Of a stretch of 64,000 nucleotides of DNA, positions 8,579 to 17,784 are shown one piece after another. The notes below the pieces were generated by a model, which saw only the letters and a program-made list of their open reading frames with translations, did no database searches and was not told the origin of the DNA. The number at the start of each line of letters is the position of its first letter. Position 1 is the stretch's first letter. The DNA is taken from NCBI GenBank assembly GCA_042854365.1, contig AP031437.1, positions 3,038,001-3,102,000 of the forward strand. The letters run 5' to 3'. This DNA is from Anaeromassilibacillus sp001305115. Its GTDB lineage: Bacteria > Bacillota > Clostridia > Oscillospirales > Acutalibacteraceae. The translations under genes and the position numbers were made by a program.

Positions 8579-9373
8579 TTACATAAAAACAGAAGGCGGC
8601 GGGCCAAATGGATTTTCCCCTCCTGGGGTATGAAATACTAGACCCAGTTCTTCCGGTTGAACCATTCCGGTCTGTATAGCGCGGTCTCTAAGATAAATGT
8701 ACAGCTCGGCTTTGGTCGCCTCGTAATAAGGATTCACAAAGAAAACACCAATTCCCAAGCAAAGTCCGCCCAGTAGATACCACCCTATAAAGGATAACTC
8801 CAATAAAAAAATGTTTAACTTTTCACCATCCGTCATCGCCCGGCTAATCGACCGCGCACGCGCTCCTGGAATATTGGGATTATCGGACAGGATATACGGC
8901 ACCATATAATACTGATACGTCTTATAGATTCCCGGAATCAGCAGCAACAGCGACCACAGAAAAATAAACAGATCTGTGACAAACATTGCAACAACAGAAT
9001 TTCCATATCCGTTCCGGAATCCACTGAACAGGGTCTCAACGTGTGTCTCACCAAAATGATTCTGCACAAAATAACGTGCTTCACCAATTCGAAGAATATT
9101 TATCACAAAGATGGAGAGCAGCAAACCGAAGACGGTCAGCGGAACCACCCACGTGCGAAGAACATCCAAGAAAACAATCTGGGGATAAGCAGCATCATAG
9201 GAACGGAACAGCGATTGATAAGAATCATATTGATTTAGAAAATTGCTGATTGTATCTCCCAAATTCGCAATCCCTGTCAACAGTCCCGCCAGTAAAGCCA
9301 CCACGAATGCCCGCCAGTAACGTCCCGTCAGAGCAATCTTTGCATTGGATTTTAGAATTTGTCTGCTCCACAT
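8579..9373 (-). CDS. DUF975 family integral membrane protein
   Basis: 264 residues, predicted polytopic. It begins MWSRQILKSNAKIALTGRYW, a typical DUF975 N-terminus, with hydrophobic segments at about 20-40, 78-98, 128-150 and 190-215. The conserved stretches ARYFVQNHFGE, PYILSDNPN and FVNPYYEATKAELYIYLRDRA are shared with the next gene upstream (9495-11339), which is a paralogue. The two are in the same orientation, 121 nt apart. Function of the family is unknown; the paralogues suggest duplication and perhaps a hetero-oligomer. Confidence 0.88.
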   Translation of the reverse strand: MWSRQILKSNAKIALTGRYWRAFVVALLAGLLTGIANLGDTISNFLNQYDSYQSLFRSYDAAYPQIVFLDVLRTWVVPLTVFGLLLSIFVINILRIGEARYFVQNHFGETHVETLFSGFRNGYGNSVVAMFVTDLFIFLWSLLLLIPGIYKTYQYYMVPYILSDNPNIPGARARSISRAMTDGEKLNIFLLELSFIGWYLLGGLCLGIGVFFVNPYYEATKAELYIYLRDRAIQTGMVQPEELGLVFHTPGGENPFGPPPSVFM

Positions 9374-9494
9374 AACGCATCCTCTTCTTTCTCCATGAAA
9401 TTCTCCCGTTGTCTCTCTATCCTTGTGGAAAACCTTTCCTAGAGTCTATAATACTCTGAAATATCCCGATACTTTTCTCAGGAAATATGTTCCT

Positions 9495-11339
9495 TTAAAG
9501 AGCAGTCGGTGTAGGCGGCTCTCCATGCGAGTAAGGCTCTCCAGATCTACTTTTGCCCTCCTGCACGGACTCCGGCACACTCGTCCCCGAAGGCAAGGGG
9601 CTCTCCGGTGCGGATGTATCTGAACTGGTTCCTTTCGCTCCTTCTGATACATCGACCACATTTTGGGTATCCATCTGGGTATTTACATGCTCCGCCGGGT
9701 TCACCGGCGCGCCTGTATTTCCGAACGATTCCCCGCTTCCCGGAACCGGCGGTTGGGCCGCCTGGGATTCCGGCGACGGCACGCCGTATGGTGGCGGAGG
9801 AGGAACCGGATTTTGCGCTATATCCGGCACATCCGTATGCGTCATGGGCGGCACCGGCGCGCCCGTATTTCCGAACGACTCCCTGCTTCCCGGAACCGGC
9901 GGCTGGGCCGCCTGGGATTCCGGCGACGGCACGCCGTATGGGGACGGCGGAGAAACTGGATTTTGCGCTATATCCGGCACATCCGTATGCGTCATGGGCG
10001 GCACCGGCGCACCCATATTTCCGAACGACTCCCTGCTTCCCGGAACCGGCGGCTGGGCCGCCTGGGATTCCGAAGACGGCACGCCGTACGGTGGCGGCGG
10101 GGGAACCAAATTTCCCGGATATGGGGAAGCGTTCCTCCCATAAGGGGCCTGCGGCCGGTCAAACGGATTCTGAGAGGCTCCTTGAAATACCCCATTAGGC
10201 GTATATCCCTGTACAGGTCCCTGGGTTGGAACAGATGAACCTGGGTAAACAGGCGGCACAGTTCCATATGGAGAATTGGGGCCTGCCTGTGACGTTTTCT
10301 GGTACATCACGTAGGTGGTATCCTTCTGTTGGGGTGGCATCCCATAAGGCGGTATCGGCGGGTTCGTATAAAGATTTAATTCCCTTGGATCGATCAGACC
10401 GTTCTGGATTGCCCTCTCTCGCAGAAAAATATATAACTCTGCTCTCGTGGCCTCATAATAGGGATTTACAAACAGGTGGCCCAACCCTAAACAAAGTGCA
10501 CCGAGCAAATACCAACCAATAAAAGACAGATCGAGAACAAAGATGGAACCCTTTTCCCCATTTGTAAGCATCGTGCTGAGTTGGCGCGCACGTGTCCCCT
10601 TGAGCTGCGGATTATCTGCCAATAAGTACTTTACAAAGCCGTACTGATACGATTTGATTACATAAGGAATTAGCAGCAGCAAGCTCAACATCATCAACAG
10701 CACCATCATATAAACGCCATTCAGAATCGCAATCAAACTGACGATTACAATCACAAACAAGATATAAAGCCACAAGTCGATGAGCAAATCGGTGGTAAAC
10801 ATCGCTCCTGTAGCAGTAAGGTATCCTGCTCGAAAAGCGCTAAAAAGATGTTCAAACCGGCTATCCCCAAAGCGGTTGTGCACAAAATAACGACACTTAC
10901 CCATATCAACCGGATTGCTGACAAAAACACGAAAAGCTGTCCCAAAGCCAAAGGCAAGCACACCAATTAACAACAATACAGAGACAATTGCTCCACCATA
11001 CGGTCCAAAATCATCCCATACATGGTCATCGTAGTACTCATATGGCTCATGGTAGCCTGGTCCAAAATTATGTCCATACGGATAACTGTAATAGGGGTCC
11101 TCCCACGGGTCCATATAATCGCCGTAATAGTCGTAGTAATATGAATCGTCATAACCATCGATTTGCTGTTCCACCCGCGACGCGGCATCTTCGACCTGGC
11201 CCAAACTCCAGGGATTCATCCCTCCCGTGAACAGATGGCCAGCCAAAATACACGCAACCAACGCTACGGCAAAAGCCAACCAATAACGTCCGCGCAAAGC
11301 AGTCTTTGCATTGGACTTTAAAATCCTGCGATCCCACAT
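9495..11339 (-). CDS. DUF975 membrane protein with repetitive proline-rich tail
   Basis: 614 residues. Residues 1-305 are a DUF975 domain closely similar to the downstream paralogue (RILKSNAKTALRGRYW, CRYFVHNRFGDS, KYLLADNPQLKG, FVNPYYEATRAELYIFLRERA), but with a Tyr/Asp-rich insert after the first membrane segment (about 50-110). The remaining 300 residues are a low-complexity Pro/Gly/Ser/Gln tail. In it a 50-residue unit (PPPPYGVPSPESQAAQPPVP... ...HTDVPDIAQNPV) is repeated about three times, matching a 150-bp DNA repeat. The tail lies after the last membrane segment and is probably cytosolic or exposed on one face. Role unknown; the tail could act as a multivalent binding or tethering segment. 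Confidence 0.87.
   Translation of the reverse strand: MWDRRILKSNAKTALRGRYWLAFAVALVACILAGHLFTGGMNPWSLGQVEDAASRVEQQIDGYDDSYYYDYYGDYMDPWEDPYYSYPYGHNFGPGYHEPYEYYDDHVWDDFGPYGGAIVSVLLLIGVLAFGFGTAFRVFVSNPVDMGKCRYFVHNRFGDSRFEHLFSAFRAGYLTATGAMFTTDLLIDLWLYILFVIVIVSLIAILNGVYMMVLLMMLSLLLLIPYVIKSYQYGFVKYLLADNPQLKGTRARQLSTMLTNGEKGSIFVLDLSFIGWYLLGALCLGLGHLFVNPYYEATRAELYIFLRERAIQNGLIDPRELNLYTNPPIPPYGMPPQQKDTTYVMYQKTSQAGPNSPYGTVPPVYPGSSVPTQGPVQGYTPNGVFQGASQNPFDRPQAPYGRNASPYPGNLVPPPPPYGVPSSESQAAQPPVPGSRESFGNMGAPVPPMTHTDVPDIAQNPVSPPSPYGVPSPESQAAQPPVPGSRESFGNTGAPVPPMTHTDVPDIAQNPVPPPPPYGVPSPESQAAQPPVPGSGESFGNTGAPVNPAEHVNTQMDTQNVVDVSEGAKGTSSDTSAPESPLPSGTSVPESVQEGKSRSGEPYSHGEPPTPTAL
9703..10113 (-). repeat. 150-bp in-frame tandem repeat
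   Basis: Equivalent positions recur at 9771, 9921 and 10071, giving a 150-bp period over about 2.7 units. The unit is a multiple of three and preserves the reading frame of the DUF975 protein tail. Unit-to-unit identity is very high, so copy number may vary between strains. Confidence 0.9.
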
Positions 11340-11554
11340 AACTAAGCCCTCCTATTCGCCTTTCCCCGGTTACACACCGCCCCGGCGCCCTTTAAAACGA
11401 AATGGCAAAATTCTTTTTTCGCCTAAATAACCACAATGATAAATTCATTATAAACGCTTTCGACCGGATTCGCAAGAACGAATATCCGCCTTCAAATGGC
11501 CTAATAAAGGAAGCCTTGCTTATGGGTATGCCTATTGAAATGGGAATAGACAAC

Positions 11555-11593
11555 CAAAATGCCGCATCCGGTGATTTCTTTACCGAATGCGGC
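11555..11593 (-). terminator. Terminator of the ART-like two-gene unit
   Basis: GCCGCATCCGGT and ACCGAATGCGGC form a 12-bp stem with one mismatch and a 9-nt loop. Read on the minus strand it starts 10 nt after the stop of the 160-residue gene and is followed by ATTTTGG. Confidence 0.7.
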
Positions 11594-11602
11594 AACTTCT
11601 CG

Positions 11603-12085
11603 TCAGCCTTTTACATCTTTCAGCTTTAACCGCCTGCGCTCTATCCGCGCTATGCGGGAAAACTTCCCCTCAGCCTTTTCTGTGACAGCGACAACGCCCC
11701 GCACCGCGCGGGTTGTCGCCACTAACAACGCCTCTTTTTCCAGCTGGCGCTGTTGATTTTTCCAAGCCTCGTTGTGTCTTGCGATGCTCTGGTGTACCGC
11801 TTCATATTTGCTGGTACGCATTGCCGCCTTCCGGATCTGCACGGCACTCCGATCTGCGGGAGATTGGGAATGTGTCTTCAAAAGGGGCCTTGCGGGCATT
11901 TCATCCTGAACACGGACGACCGTCAGATCTTTATTCACCTCATAAACCTTTCCATCCTCGCCGGTCATGACGAGTTTCGCCGTCTGACCGGAACGGACTG
12001 TAGGGGTCGCTTTAATCCCATTTTCCCCCAACGTTTTTTGTAAAAGCTCTCGATTTACTTTCTTATGCTTAATCATTGTATTCAC
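11603..12085 (-). CDS. Hypothetical protein paired with ART-like gene
   Basis: A 160-residue basic protein of unknown family. It starts at GTG, overlapping the TGA stop of the upstream gene by the shared GTGA, so translation is probably coupled. The first 60 residues look like a small folded domain (NRELLQKTLGENGIKATPTV, then AKLVMTGEDGKVYEVNKDLTVV), while the C-terminal 70 residues are a predicted long charged helix (HNEAWKNQQRQLEKEALLVA, ending IERRRLKLKDVKG). Its tight coupling to an ADP-ribosyltransferase-like gene and shared terminator suggest an antitoxin or accessory factor, but no homology supports that. Confidence 0.7.
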   Translation of the reverse strand: MNTMIKHKKVNRELLQKTLGENGIKATPTVRSGQTAKLVMTGEDGKVYEVNKDLTVVRVQDEMPARPLLKTHSQSPADRSAVQIRKAAMRTSKYEAVHQSIARHNEAWKNQQRQLEKEALLVATTRAVRGVVAVTEKAEGKFSRIARIERRRLKLKDVKG

Positions 12086-12621
12086 TCTTTCTCAATCAGC
12101 CGCTTACTGACAATGGTCTCCTGGTTAAACACGCAGACCTGTGTTTCTACGTAAGAAAGTTGCAATTGGTCAAAGTCCGGCGTACGCTTGAAATCTAAAT
12201 AGGGTTGCTCTGGCAAGTGAAAAGTCCCTATCATCAGATCCAAATGATATTGTTTATGCAGATAATCACAAAATGCGCAACGGAGCCTTTTAAAGCTATT
12301 CCGCTCCACACGCATTTTCTCTGTCAAATAGGCGATCACCTGCGCGTACTCCTCTACAAACCACCGGTAGTCGTCCAACTTGCGCAAGTCCAGTGTGAAA
12401 CCCGCGGTCTCAATGGCACATTCCAAAACCGCCGGTTCGTGTACCTCTTCTCCAAATTTTTTGGTCGGCCTCGTCGTCCACCACTGCGCCAACGAGCGAT
12501 CCAAATAAAAGTATACCCCATTTCCCAGCCAATGTTCATCGTTTGCTTTCACCAGAAATGAATGATCTAATATCTTTTTCGCCCGTTCCCGATCTGTTCC
12601 ATGGTATGCTAAAAACCTCAT
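12082..12621 (-). CDS. ADP-ribosyltransferase-fold-like protein
   Basis: A 179-residue protein. N-terminal FLAYHGTDRERAKKIL, then HWLGNGVYFYLDRSLAQWW, resemble the H-(G)-T and G-x-Y/F-F core of PARP/DUF3990-type ADP-ribosyltransferases, where His and Tyr bind NAD. A central Cys pair (CAFC near 135) is also present. The start at the ATG at 12619-12621 is preferred over one 11 codons upstream because GGGGAT precedes it at suitable spacing. It is the first gene of a two-gene unit. Fold assignment is by pattern recognition only; it could be a toxin or a host-modifying enzyme. A third catalytic residue (Glu) cannot be placed with certainty. Confidence 0.65.
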   Translation of the reverse strand: MRFLAYHGTDRERAKKILDHSFLVKANDEHWLGNGVYFYLDRSLAQWWTTRPTKKFGEEVHEPAVLECAIETAGFTLDLRKLDDYRWFVEEYAQVIAYLTEKMRVERNSFKRLRCAFCDYLHKQYHLDLMIGTFHLPEQPYLDFKRTPDFDQLQLSYVETQVCVFNQETIVSKRLIEKE

Positions 12622-12772
12622 ATTTTTCACATCCCCACGTTTATCCCCGTCCATTATAACACACTTTTGAGGGTTCTGTCACGGGTCGCGTCATACGGCA
12701 CTTTCTTTGTTATACACGTGTGAGATTTACTTTTTATCCAAAAATTACCGAATAACTTTGTCACAAACTCTC

Positions 12773-12801
12773 TTGACTTCCATCTCCGCTCTGTATAAAA
12801 T
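12773..12801 (+). promoter_or_regulatory. Sigma-A promoter of the YczE-like gene
   Basis: TTGACT (12773-12778) and TAAAAT (12796-12801) with a 17-nt spacer, about 60 nt before the start codon. Confidence 0.7.
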
Positions 12802-12859
12802 GAGCACGAACATTTTCTTATGAAATAAATATTGCGTTTTAATGAAAGGAAATTTCGCT

Positions 12860-13555
12860 ATGAATCCATCTAAAAAACGATTAGGACGCCGGGCAATGAT
12901 GATGGTCGTCGGTATCCTCTTGATCGGTATCAGTGTGGGACTCTTCCGCCTAGCCGCATTTGGCGTAGACCCCTTTTCCTGTATGAATATGGGGATCAGT
13001 GGGTTTTTACATATGAGTTTCGGCAATTGGCAGCTGATCGCAAACATCCTTCTACTTGGTGTGGTGTTTTTTACCATTCGCTCCTGTATCGGGTTGGGTA
13101 CCGTCATCAATATGGTGTTCGTGGGATACCTTGCAGACTTTGTCTGTTGGCTGGCGCAACAAGCAGGATTGGAATTCCCGCTTGCTTTGCGCGTGGTTCT
13201 ACTCCTTCTCGGCACTGTGATGACCTGTGCAGGCGCCAGCATATATATGGCTGCAGATCTTGGCATTGCTCCATATGACGCAGCCGCTTATGTTCTTTTG
13301 AAAGCAATCAAGAACCGCATTGCGTTCCGCTGGGCACGCATTACAACGGATGTTGTCTGTGTAGCCGTTGGCACGATTTTCTGCCTGATTGCACAGAATG
13401 AACTCTCGGCGATTGTGGGTATCGGCACCATTATCACCGCCTTTTTGACCGGCCCGCTGATCCAGTTTTTCCGCACACACCTCGCAGAACCCATGTTAGG
13501 TCAAACAGGAAAAGGCACGGGTTCCAATCGCTCTCCCGTTCAAGAAAGTGCCTAA
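12860..13555 (+). CDS. YczE/YitT-like integral membrane protein
   Basis: 231 residues with five hydrophobic helices (about 12-32, 45-70, 72-95, 108-130, 155-195). The N-terminus GILLIGISVGLFRLAAFGVDPFSCMNMGI is the hallmark of the YczE/YyaS/YitT group (G-V-D-P-F/W), and the internal repeat AADLGIAPYDAAAYVL matches the second half of the same fold. Transport substrate is unknown. The second ATG was chosen because AAAGGA sits 9 nt upstream of it. It has its own promoter and stands alone. Confidence 0.85.
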   Translation: MNPSKKRLGRRAMMMVVGILLIGISVGLFRLAAFGVDPFSCMNMGISGFLHMSFGNWQLIANILLLGVVFFTIRSCIGLGTVINMVFVGYLADFVCWLAQQAGLEFPLALRVVLLLLGTVMTCAGASIYMAADLGIAPYDAAAYVLLKAIKNRIAFRWARITTDVVCVAVGTIFCLIAQNELSAIVGIGTIITAFLTGPLIQFFRTHLAEPMLGQTGKGTGSNRSPVQESA

Positions 13556-14307
13556 AGAGGGAACGAAGGCCACCCTGGCAAGTTCGATGTGTTTTTACAT
13601 GATGGGCGATCGAAAGGCTTGCACGGTTTGAAAGAATCAGGTTGGTTCGCCGCATTTTCCTATAAATATAGGCAAATGTATGCAGGAATTATCTGGATAA
13701 TCTGCCTTACTTACCTTTGTAGACAAATTCAGCTGACTATCATGGTAGCTTTCATCTGCGAACTATGCTATATCCAATTAAAGGGTATCTACTTGGCAGA
13801 TTGTTCTCCGTTGGTCCCACAGGCGTCTCCAGGGGCATGGATTGATTTATGAGAGTTTCCTCTTTATCCATATACTTTTGGAACAAATCCTTCTTTATAA
13901 AATGGCTGTCCCAAATAGCTTCGCCCGCACGGCTTGGTTCTTTTTATCTTCTAATTTTAATATACTTCCATGAACTGCTGTCCATTGGTGCCGGTCATTT
14001 TGTTATCAAACACACAACATATGAAATAGAATACAAATAGGGCGCCCTATCTCCCGGCCGACTGGCCAAATCAGGGCGCCCTTGCTTTATTTATGTGTAG
14101 ACAGCTGCTCTGTACAGCGCTTGCGCTTTTCAATTGATCGGGAACGACCGCCCTTTGTCTAAACAATGCAGCGGACGTCCCCTCCAACAATCCTATATAG
14201 TCTCTAAATAGAAATGTGAATCGTCAAAAACGGTTCTCTCCTATCTAACGTCCACTACCTGCTTTCTACAGGCTCAGGGGTTGGACATATGTATCGAAGC
14301 CTAGCGC
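13556..14307. other. Gene-free stretch with a GC-rich inverted repeat
   Basis: No convincing gene is seen; the short open frames lack ribosome binding sites. AGGGCGCCCT occurs at about 14039-14048 and again near 14075, forming a 10-bp stem that could terminate transcription from either side, most usefully after ilvC on the minus strand. Confidence 0.5.
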
Positions 14308-15315
14308 TTAGTCAGCGTACTTATTCTCGCTGTTCCAAGAATACATCTTGCGCAACTCCTTGCCCACAGCCTCGAGCTGGTGAGATGCCTCAATGCGACG
14401 GCATGCATTGAAATGTGCACGTCCGTTCTTGTTCTCGGCAATCCAACGGCTAGCAAAAGTGCCGTCCTGAATCTCGGAGAGAACCTTCTTCATTTCTTTC
14501 TTGGTGTCCTCCGTGATGATGCGCTTGCCAATCTCATAATCGCCATACTCCGCGGTATCGGAGATCGAATAACGCATCATGGAGAAGCCGCCGCTGTAGA
14601 TCAGATCGACGATCAGCTTCATCTCATGGATGCACTCAAAGTACGCGTTCTCCGGCGCATAGCCCGCCTCGACCAACGTCTCAAAACCCGCCTTCATCAA
14701 CGCGCAGACGCCGCCGCAGAGGACGCACTGCTCGCCGAACAGGTCTGTTTCCGTCTCAATCTTAAAGGTGGTCTCCATAATGGCCGCACGTGCGCCGCCC
14801 AGTCCGGCACCATAAGCCAAGGCGATGTCCAGGCAATGGCCGGAGGCATCCTGATACACAGCCACCAAGCACGGCGTTCCCTTCCCCTCCTGGAACTCGC
14901 TGCGGACCGTGTGGCCCGGCGCCTTCGGGGCAATCATAAATACGTCGACATTCTTCGGCGGAACGATCTGGCCGAAATGGATGTTAAAGCCATGTGCAAA
15001 AGCCAGTGCTTTTCCCTCGGTCAGGTACGGCTCGATGTCCTTCTTATACATATCCGCTTGGCGCTCGTCCGGGATCAGGATCATAATCACGTCGGACGCC
15101 TTGGTGGCCTCCGGAACGGTCATAACCGTTAAGCCAGCCTTTTCTGCTCTCTCACGGCTTTTGCTGCCCTCATACAGACCGACAACAACATCGACGCCGC
15201 TTTCCTTCAAGTTCAGCGCATGCGCATGTCCCTGGCTGCCGTAACCGATAATCGCAACTTTTTTGCCCTTCAGAACGTTGATGTCGCAATCGGCTTCATA
15301 ATAAATCTTTGGCAT
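14308..15315 (-). CDS. ilvC: Ketol-acid reductoisomerase (NAD(P)+)
   Basis: 335 residues, the class I length. Catalyses rearrangement and reduction of 2-acetolactate or 2-aceto-2-hydroxybutyrate in valine/isoleucine/leucine synthesis. The Rossmann motif GYGSQGHAHALNLKESG is at about 24-40, followed by the cofactor loop GLYEGSKSRERAEKAG; the Mg-binding and catalytic residues fall in APKAPGHTVRSEFQEG, LFGEQCVLCGG, and ECIHEMKLIVDLIY. Last gene of ilvB-ilvN-ilvC, 110 nt after ilvN with its own GGAGG site. The loop carries Ser-Lys-Ser, suggesting NADPH use. Confidence 0.97.
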   Translation of the reverse strand: MPKIYYEADCDINVLKGKKVAIIGYGSQGHAHALNLKESGVDVVVGLYEGSKSRERAEKAGLTVMTVPEATKASDVIMILIPDERQADMYKKDIEPYLTEGKALAFAHGFNIHFGQIVPPKNVDVFMIAPKAPGHTVRSEFQEGKGTPCLVAVYQDASGHCLDIALAYGAGLGGARAAIMETTFKIETETDLFGEQCVLCGGVCALMKAGFETLVEAGYAPENAYFECIHEMKLIVDLIYSGGFSMMRYSISDTAEYGDYEIGKRIITEDTKKEMKKVLSEIQDGTFASRWIAENKNGRAHFNACRRIEASHQLEAVGKELRKMYSWNSENKYAD

Positions 15316-15425
15316 AATACATTTCCTCCTTGCCGTTCGCCGGCAATAAATTTATTTGGCTACCGGGGGATGGACCCGGCAGAAGTTTGGAACAGGCCGG
15401 TTACGGCCTGGCAGACTATCAACTG

Positions 15426-15926
15426 TCAGTTTCCCTTACGGCGGGCCACAGCGGACCCCTTTTCAATCGCAAGCGCGCCTGCGCGCACGATCTCTTTGAT
15501 GCCATATGGCTTTAAAAGGCTAATCAGTGTCTCGGTGCGCTCCACACTGTCGGTAAATTGTAGGGTCAGGCAGTCCGTGGCAACGTCCACGATCTGCGCA
15601 TTCATCAGCTCTGCGATCTTCATGACCTCCGCGCGCTGTTGTGCATTACTACTCACCTTAATCAGCGACAGATAACAGCTGTAGAAGGAACCCGGCTGAA
15701 GCACACGCACTTTAATGACCGGAATCACCTTGTTCAACTGTTTTTCCACCTGTTCTACAATGTGCTCGTCGCCGTTGACAACAATCGTAATGCGGGAAAT
15801 CGTGTGATCCTCTGTCTCACCCACGGCGAGGCTGTCTATATTGAATCCACGGCGCGCAAACAGGCCGGAAACCTTGTACAGCACGCCGGGCTGGTTCTCT
15901 ACCAGAATCGAAATGGTATATTGCAT
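15426..15926 (-). CDS. ilvN: Acetolactate synthase small (regulatory) subunit
   Basis: 166 residues with an N-terminal ACT domain (ISILVENQPGVLYKVSGLFA, then RRGFNIDSLAVG) and the C-terminal small-subunit domain (ERTETLISLLKPYGIKEIVR). It activates the large subunit and confers feedback inhibition by branched-chain amino acids. Twelve nt after the ilvB stop, with GGAGGGAC before the start. Length and order are those of a complete ilvN/ilvH. Confidence 0.96.
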   Translation of the reverse strand: MQYTISILVENQPGVLYKVSGLFARRGFNIDSLAVGETEDHTISRITIVVNGDEHIVEQVEKQLNKVIPVIKVRVLQPGSFYSCYLSLIKVSSNAQQRAEVMKIAELMNAQIVDVATDCLTLQFTDSVERTETLISLLKPYGIKEIVRAGALAIEKGSAVARRKGN

Positions 15927-15938
15927 GGCGGTCCCTCC

Positions 15939-17561
15939 TTATATGGATGGTGTTTCCGGATCGACGTTGCACACCAGGATAAACGCCCGGTTGCTTTGTA
16001 GCATGTGTTGAGCCAGCTCTTTGGCCTGCGCATTATTCTCTGCGCGCGCCGCCTCGATGCCGTAGGACTCTGCGAGCTTGACAAAATCTGGGTTGCCGTT
16101 CTCCAAAATTGTCCCAATGTGCCGGCAACCATACAACTTATCCTGGAATTCACGCACCATGCCGAGGCGCTGGTTTTCCATCACAATGATCTTGACATCC
16201 ACATCGTTTTGAATCAACGTGCCCAACTCGCACATACACATCTGGAACGAACCGTCGCCGCAGACTGCCGCCACCTGCCGGTGGGGTTTGGCGATCTTCG
16301 CGCCGATAGCCGCAGGTACGGAATACCCCATGGTTCCTAAACCGCCGGAGGTCAGGAACCGGCCCTCTTTCACATTGAAATTGCGCGCAGCCCAGATCTG
16401 GTTCTGTCCGACATCCGCAACCAGAATTGCGTCATCCTTCATCATCTCAGAGAGATCCCGGATGAACACCCGCGGCTCCACGCAGTCCTCTCGCGCTTCG
16501 CCGCGCGGCGGATATTTCGCCTTTAATCCAAACACCCGGTCAATCCATTCCTGCGACACAGTGTTCTCCACCTTTGCCGCCAAGTCCGAGAGCACCAAAC
16601 GGATGTCTCCCACAATCGGAATGTGGGCCGTCATATTTTTTCCGATTTCTGCCGGATCAATGTCGATGTGGATAATCTTGGCCTTTTCCGCCAAACTCTC
16701 CGGCGCCGCAACCGCACGGTCGCCCACACGTGCGCCGCATAGAATCACCAGGTCCGCCTCGCTCATGGCCTTATTGGCGCTGGTGCGGCCGTGCGAACCG
16801 ATCATCCCCAGATAATAAGGGCTGTCCATCGGCATAACGCCGATGCCCATCATCGTGGCAGCCACCGGAATTCCACTGTTGCGGGCAAACGCGATCATTT
16901 CCTCGCGCGCACCGGCCGACACGACCCCGCCGCCACAGCAAATCACCGGACGTTCTGCCTCTTTAATGGCCTGTAACGCCTTTTTGATCTGCATCGGGTG
17001 CCCCTGTGTGCGGGGCTTATATCCAATAATATCCGCCTTTGCGGGATAGTTGAACGACTCCACCTCCTGAAGCTGAATGTCCGTGGGGACGTCGATCAAT
17101 ACAGGCCCCGGGCGGCCCGTCGTTGCAATGTGAAACGCTTCTTTAAAGATGCGGGGCAAACTCGCCGCATCCTTCACCAGATACGAATGCTTTGTGAACG
17201 GCTGACAGGCGCCCGTGATGTCCGCCTCCTGGAACACATCGCGCCCCAACAGCCAGGAATTCACCTGCCCGGTAATCGCAATCAGCGGTATGGAATCCAT
17301 GTAGGCCGTCGCAATACCAGTAATCAAATTGGTGGCGCCGGGGCCGGAAGTCGCAACGCAAACGCCCGGCTTGCCGCTGGCACGGGCATAGCCGTTGGCC
17401 ATATGCGCAGCATTCTGTTCCTGCCGCACCAACACATGCTTTATATCTGTTTTGGTGATATAATCGTAGAAAGGGCAGATCGCTGCACCCGGATAACCGA
17501 ACAAATAGGAAACGCCTTCGTTTTGCAGGCATTTCACCATGATTTCCGCTCCGCTAATCAT
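15939..17561 (-). CDS. ilvB: Acetolactate synthase large (catalytic) subunit
   Basis: 540 residues; condenses two pyruvates, or pyruvate with 2-ketobutyrate, using thiamine diphosphate, FAD and Mg. The catalytic Glu lies in LVRQEQNAAHMANGYARAS (about 44-62); the central domain contains CGGGVVSAGA and IHIDIDPAEIGKN; the ThDP motif is GDGSFQMCMCELGTLIQN (about 435-452). Slightly shorter than the 560-590 of many enzymes but complete. First gene of the operon; a clear promoter lies about 95 nt upstream. No T-box leader is visible in the short leader, though a small GCCGCCGGG/CCGGCG hairpin is. Confidence 0.96.
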   Translation of the reverse strand: MISGAEIMVKCLQNEGVSYLFGYPGAAICPFYDYITKTDIKHVLVRQEQNAAHMANGYARASGKPGVCVATSGPGATNLITGIATAYMDSIPLIAITGQVNSWLLGRDVFQEADITGACQPFTKHSYLVKDAASLPRIFKEAFHIATTGRPGPVLIDVPTDIQLQEVESFNYPAKADIIGYKPRTQGHPMQIKKALQAIKEAERPVICCGGGVVSAGAREEMIAFARNSGIPVAATMMGIGVMPMDSPYYLGMIGSHGRTSANKAMSEADLVILCGARVGDRAVAAPESLAEKAKIIHIDIDPAEIGKNMTAHIPIVGDIRLVLSDLAAKVENTVSQEWIDRVFGLKAKYPPRGEAREDCVEPRVFIRDLSEMMKDDAILVADVGQNQIWAARNFNVKEGRFLTSGGLGTMGYSVPAAIGAKIAKPHRQVAAVCGDGSFQMCMCELGTLIQNDVDVKIIVMENQRLGMVREFQDKLYGCRHIGTILENGNPDFVKLAESYGIEAARAENNAQAKELAQHMLQSNRAFILVCNVDPETPSI

Positions 17562-17654
17562 AGGGCCACTCCTTCTCTATACAAAACTGCATCCAACGCC
17601 GGCCAGTTCCCGGCGGCAGCATTCGCATTTCTTGTCGCTTTTATTATTTAACTT

Positions 17655-17683
17655 ATTATAGTATTGTTCGGTTTTTCCGTCAA
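17655..17683 (-). promoter_or_regulatory. Sigma-A promoter of ilvBNC
   Basis: On the minus strand TTGACG (17678-17683) and TATAAT (17655-17660) are separated by exactly 17 nt. The -35 half and spacer are also present as a degenerate copy at about 18546-18565, part of a tandem duplication. Confidence 0.88.
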
Positions 17684-17739
17684 GAGAAAGGTGTGAAGGA
17701 TTCCTGTTGGGAAATACAGCGAGGAATGGAACATTCTTC

Positions 17740-17773
17740 AAAAAATGCCCGGCGGATGGTTCATCCGCCGGGC
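17740..17773 (-). terminator. Terminator after partner gene (locus B, distal copy)
   Basis: GCCCGGCGGATG pairs with CATCCGCCGGGC around a 3-nt loop and on the minus strand is followed by ATTTTTT. It lies 12 nt after the stop of the 201-residue lipoprotein gene. A near-identical hairpin is at 18616-18650. Confidence 0.9.
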
Positions 17774-17784
17774 TGCAAGCTGCG

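Noticed and set aside
9553..10238. Three long plus-strand open frames over the DUF975 tail
   Set aside because: They arise from a GC-rich 150-bp repeat lacking stops in several frames; the minus strand has the DUF975 domain in frame and the correct start.
11402..11629. Possible 75-residue plus-strand protein
   Set aside because: No ribosome binding site, and its 3' part is the terminator hairpin of the opposite gene pair; some residues look plausible but support is too weak.
1..12621. A linked ADP-ribosylation toxin/hydrolase system (macro domain plus ART-like gene)
   Set aside because: The two genes are 12 kb apart with unrelated genes between them, so a functional link is not supported.
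14380..15132. 250-residue open frame antisense to ilvC
   Set aside because: Mirror of a conserved ilvC frame; low coding character and no start site.
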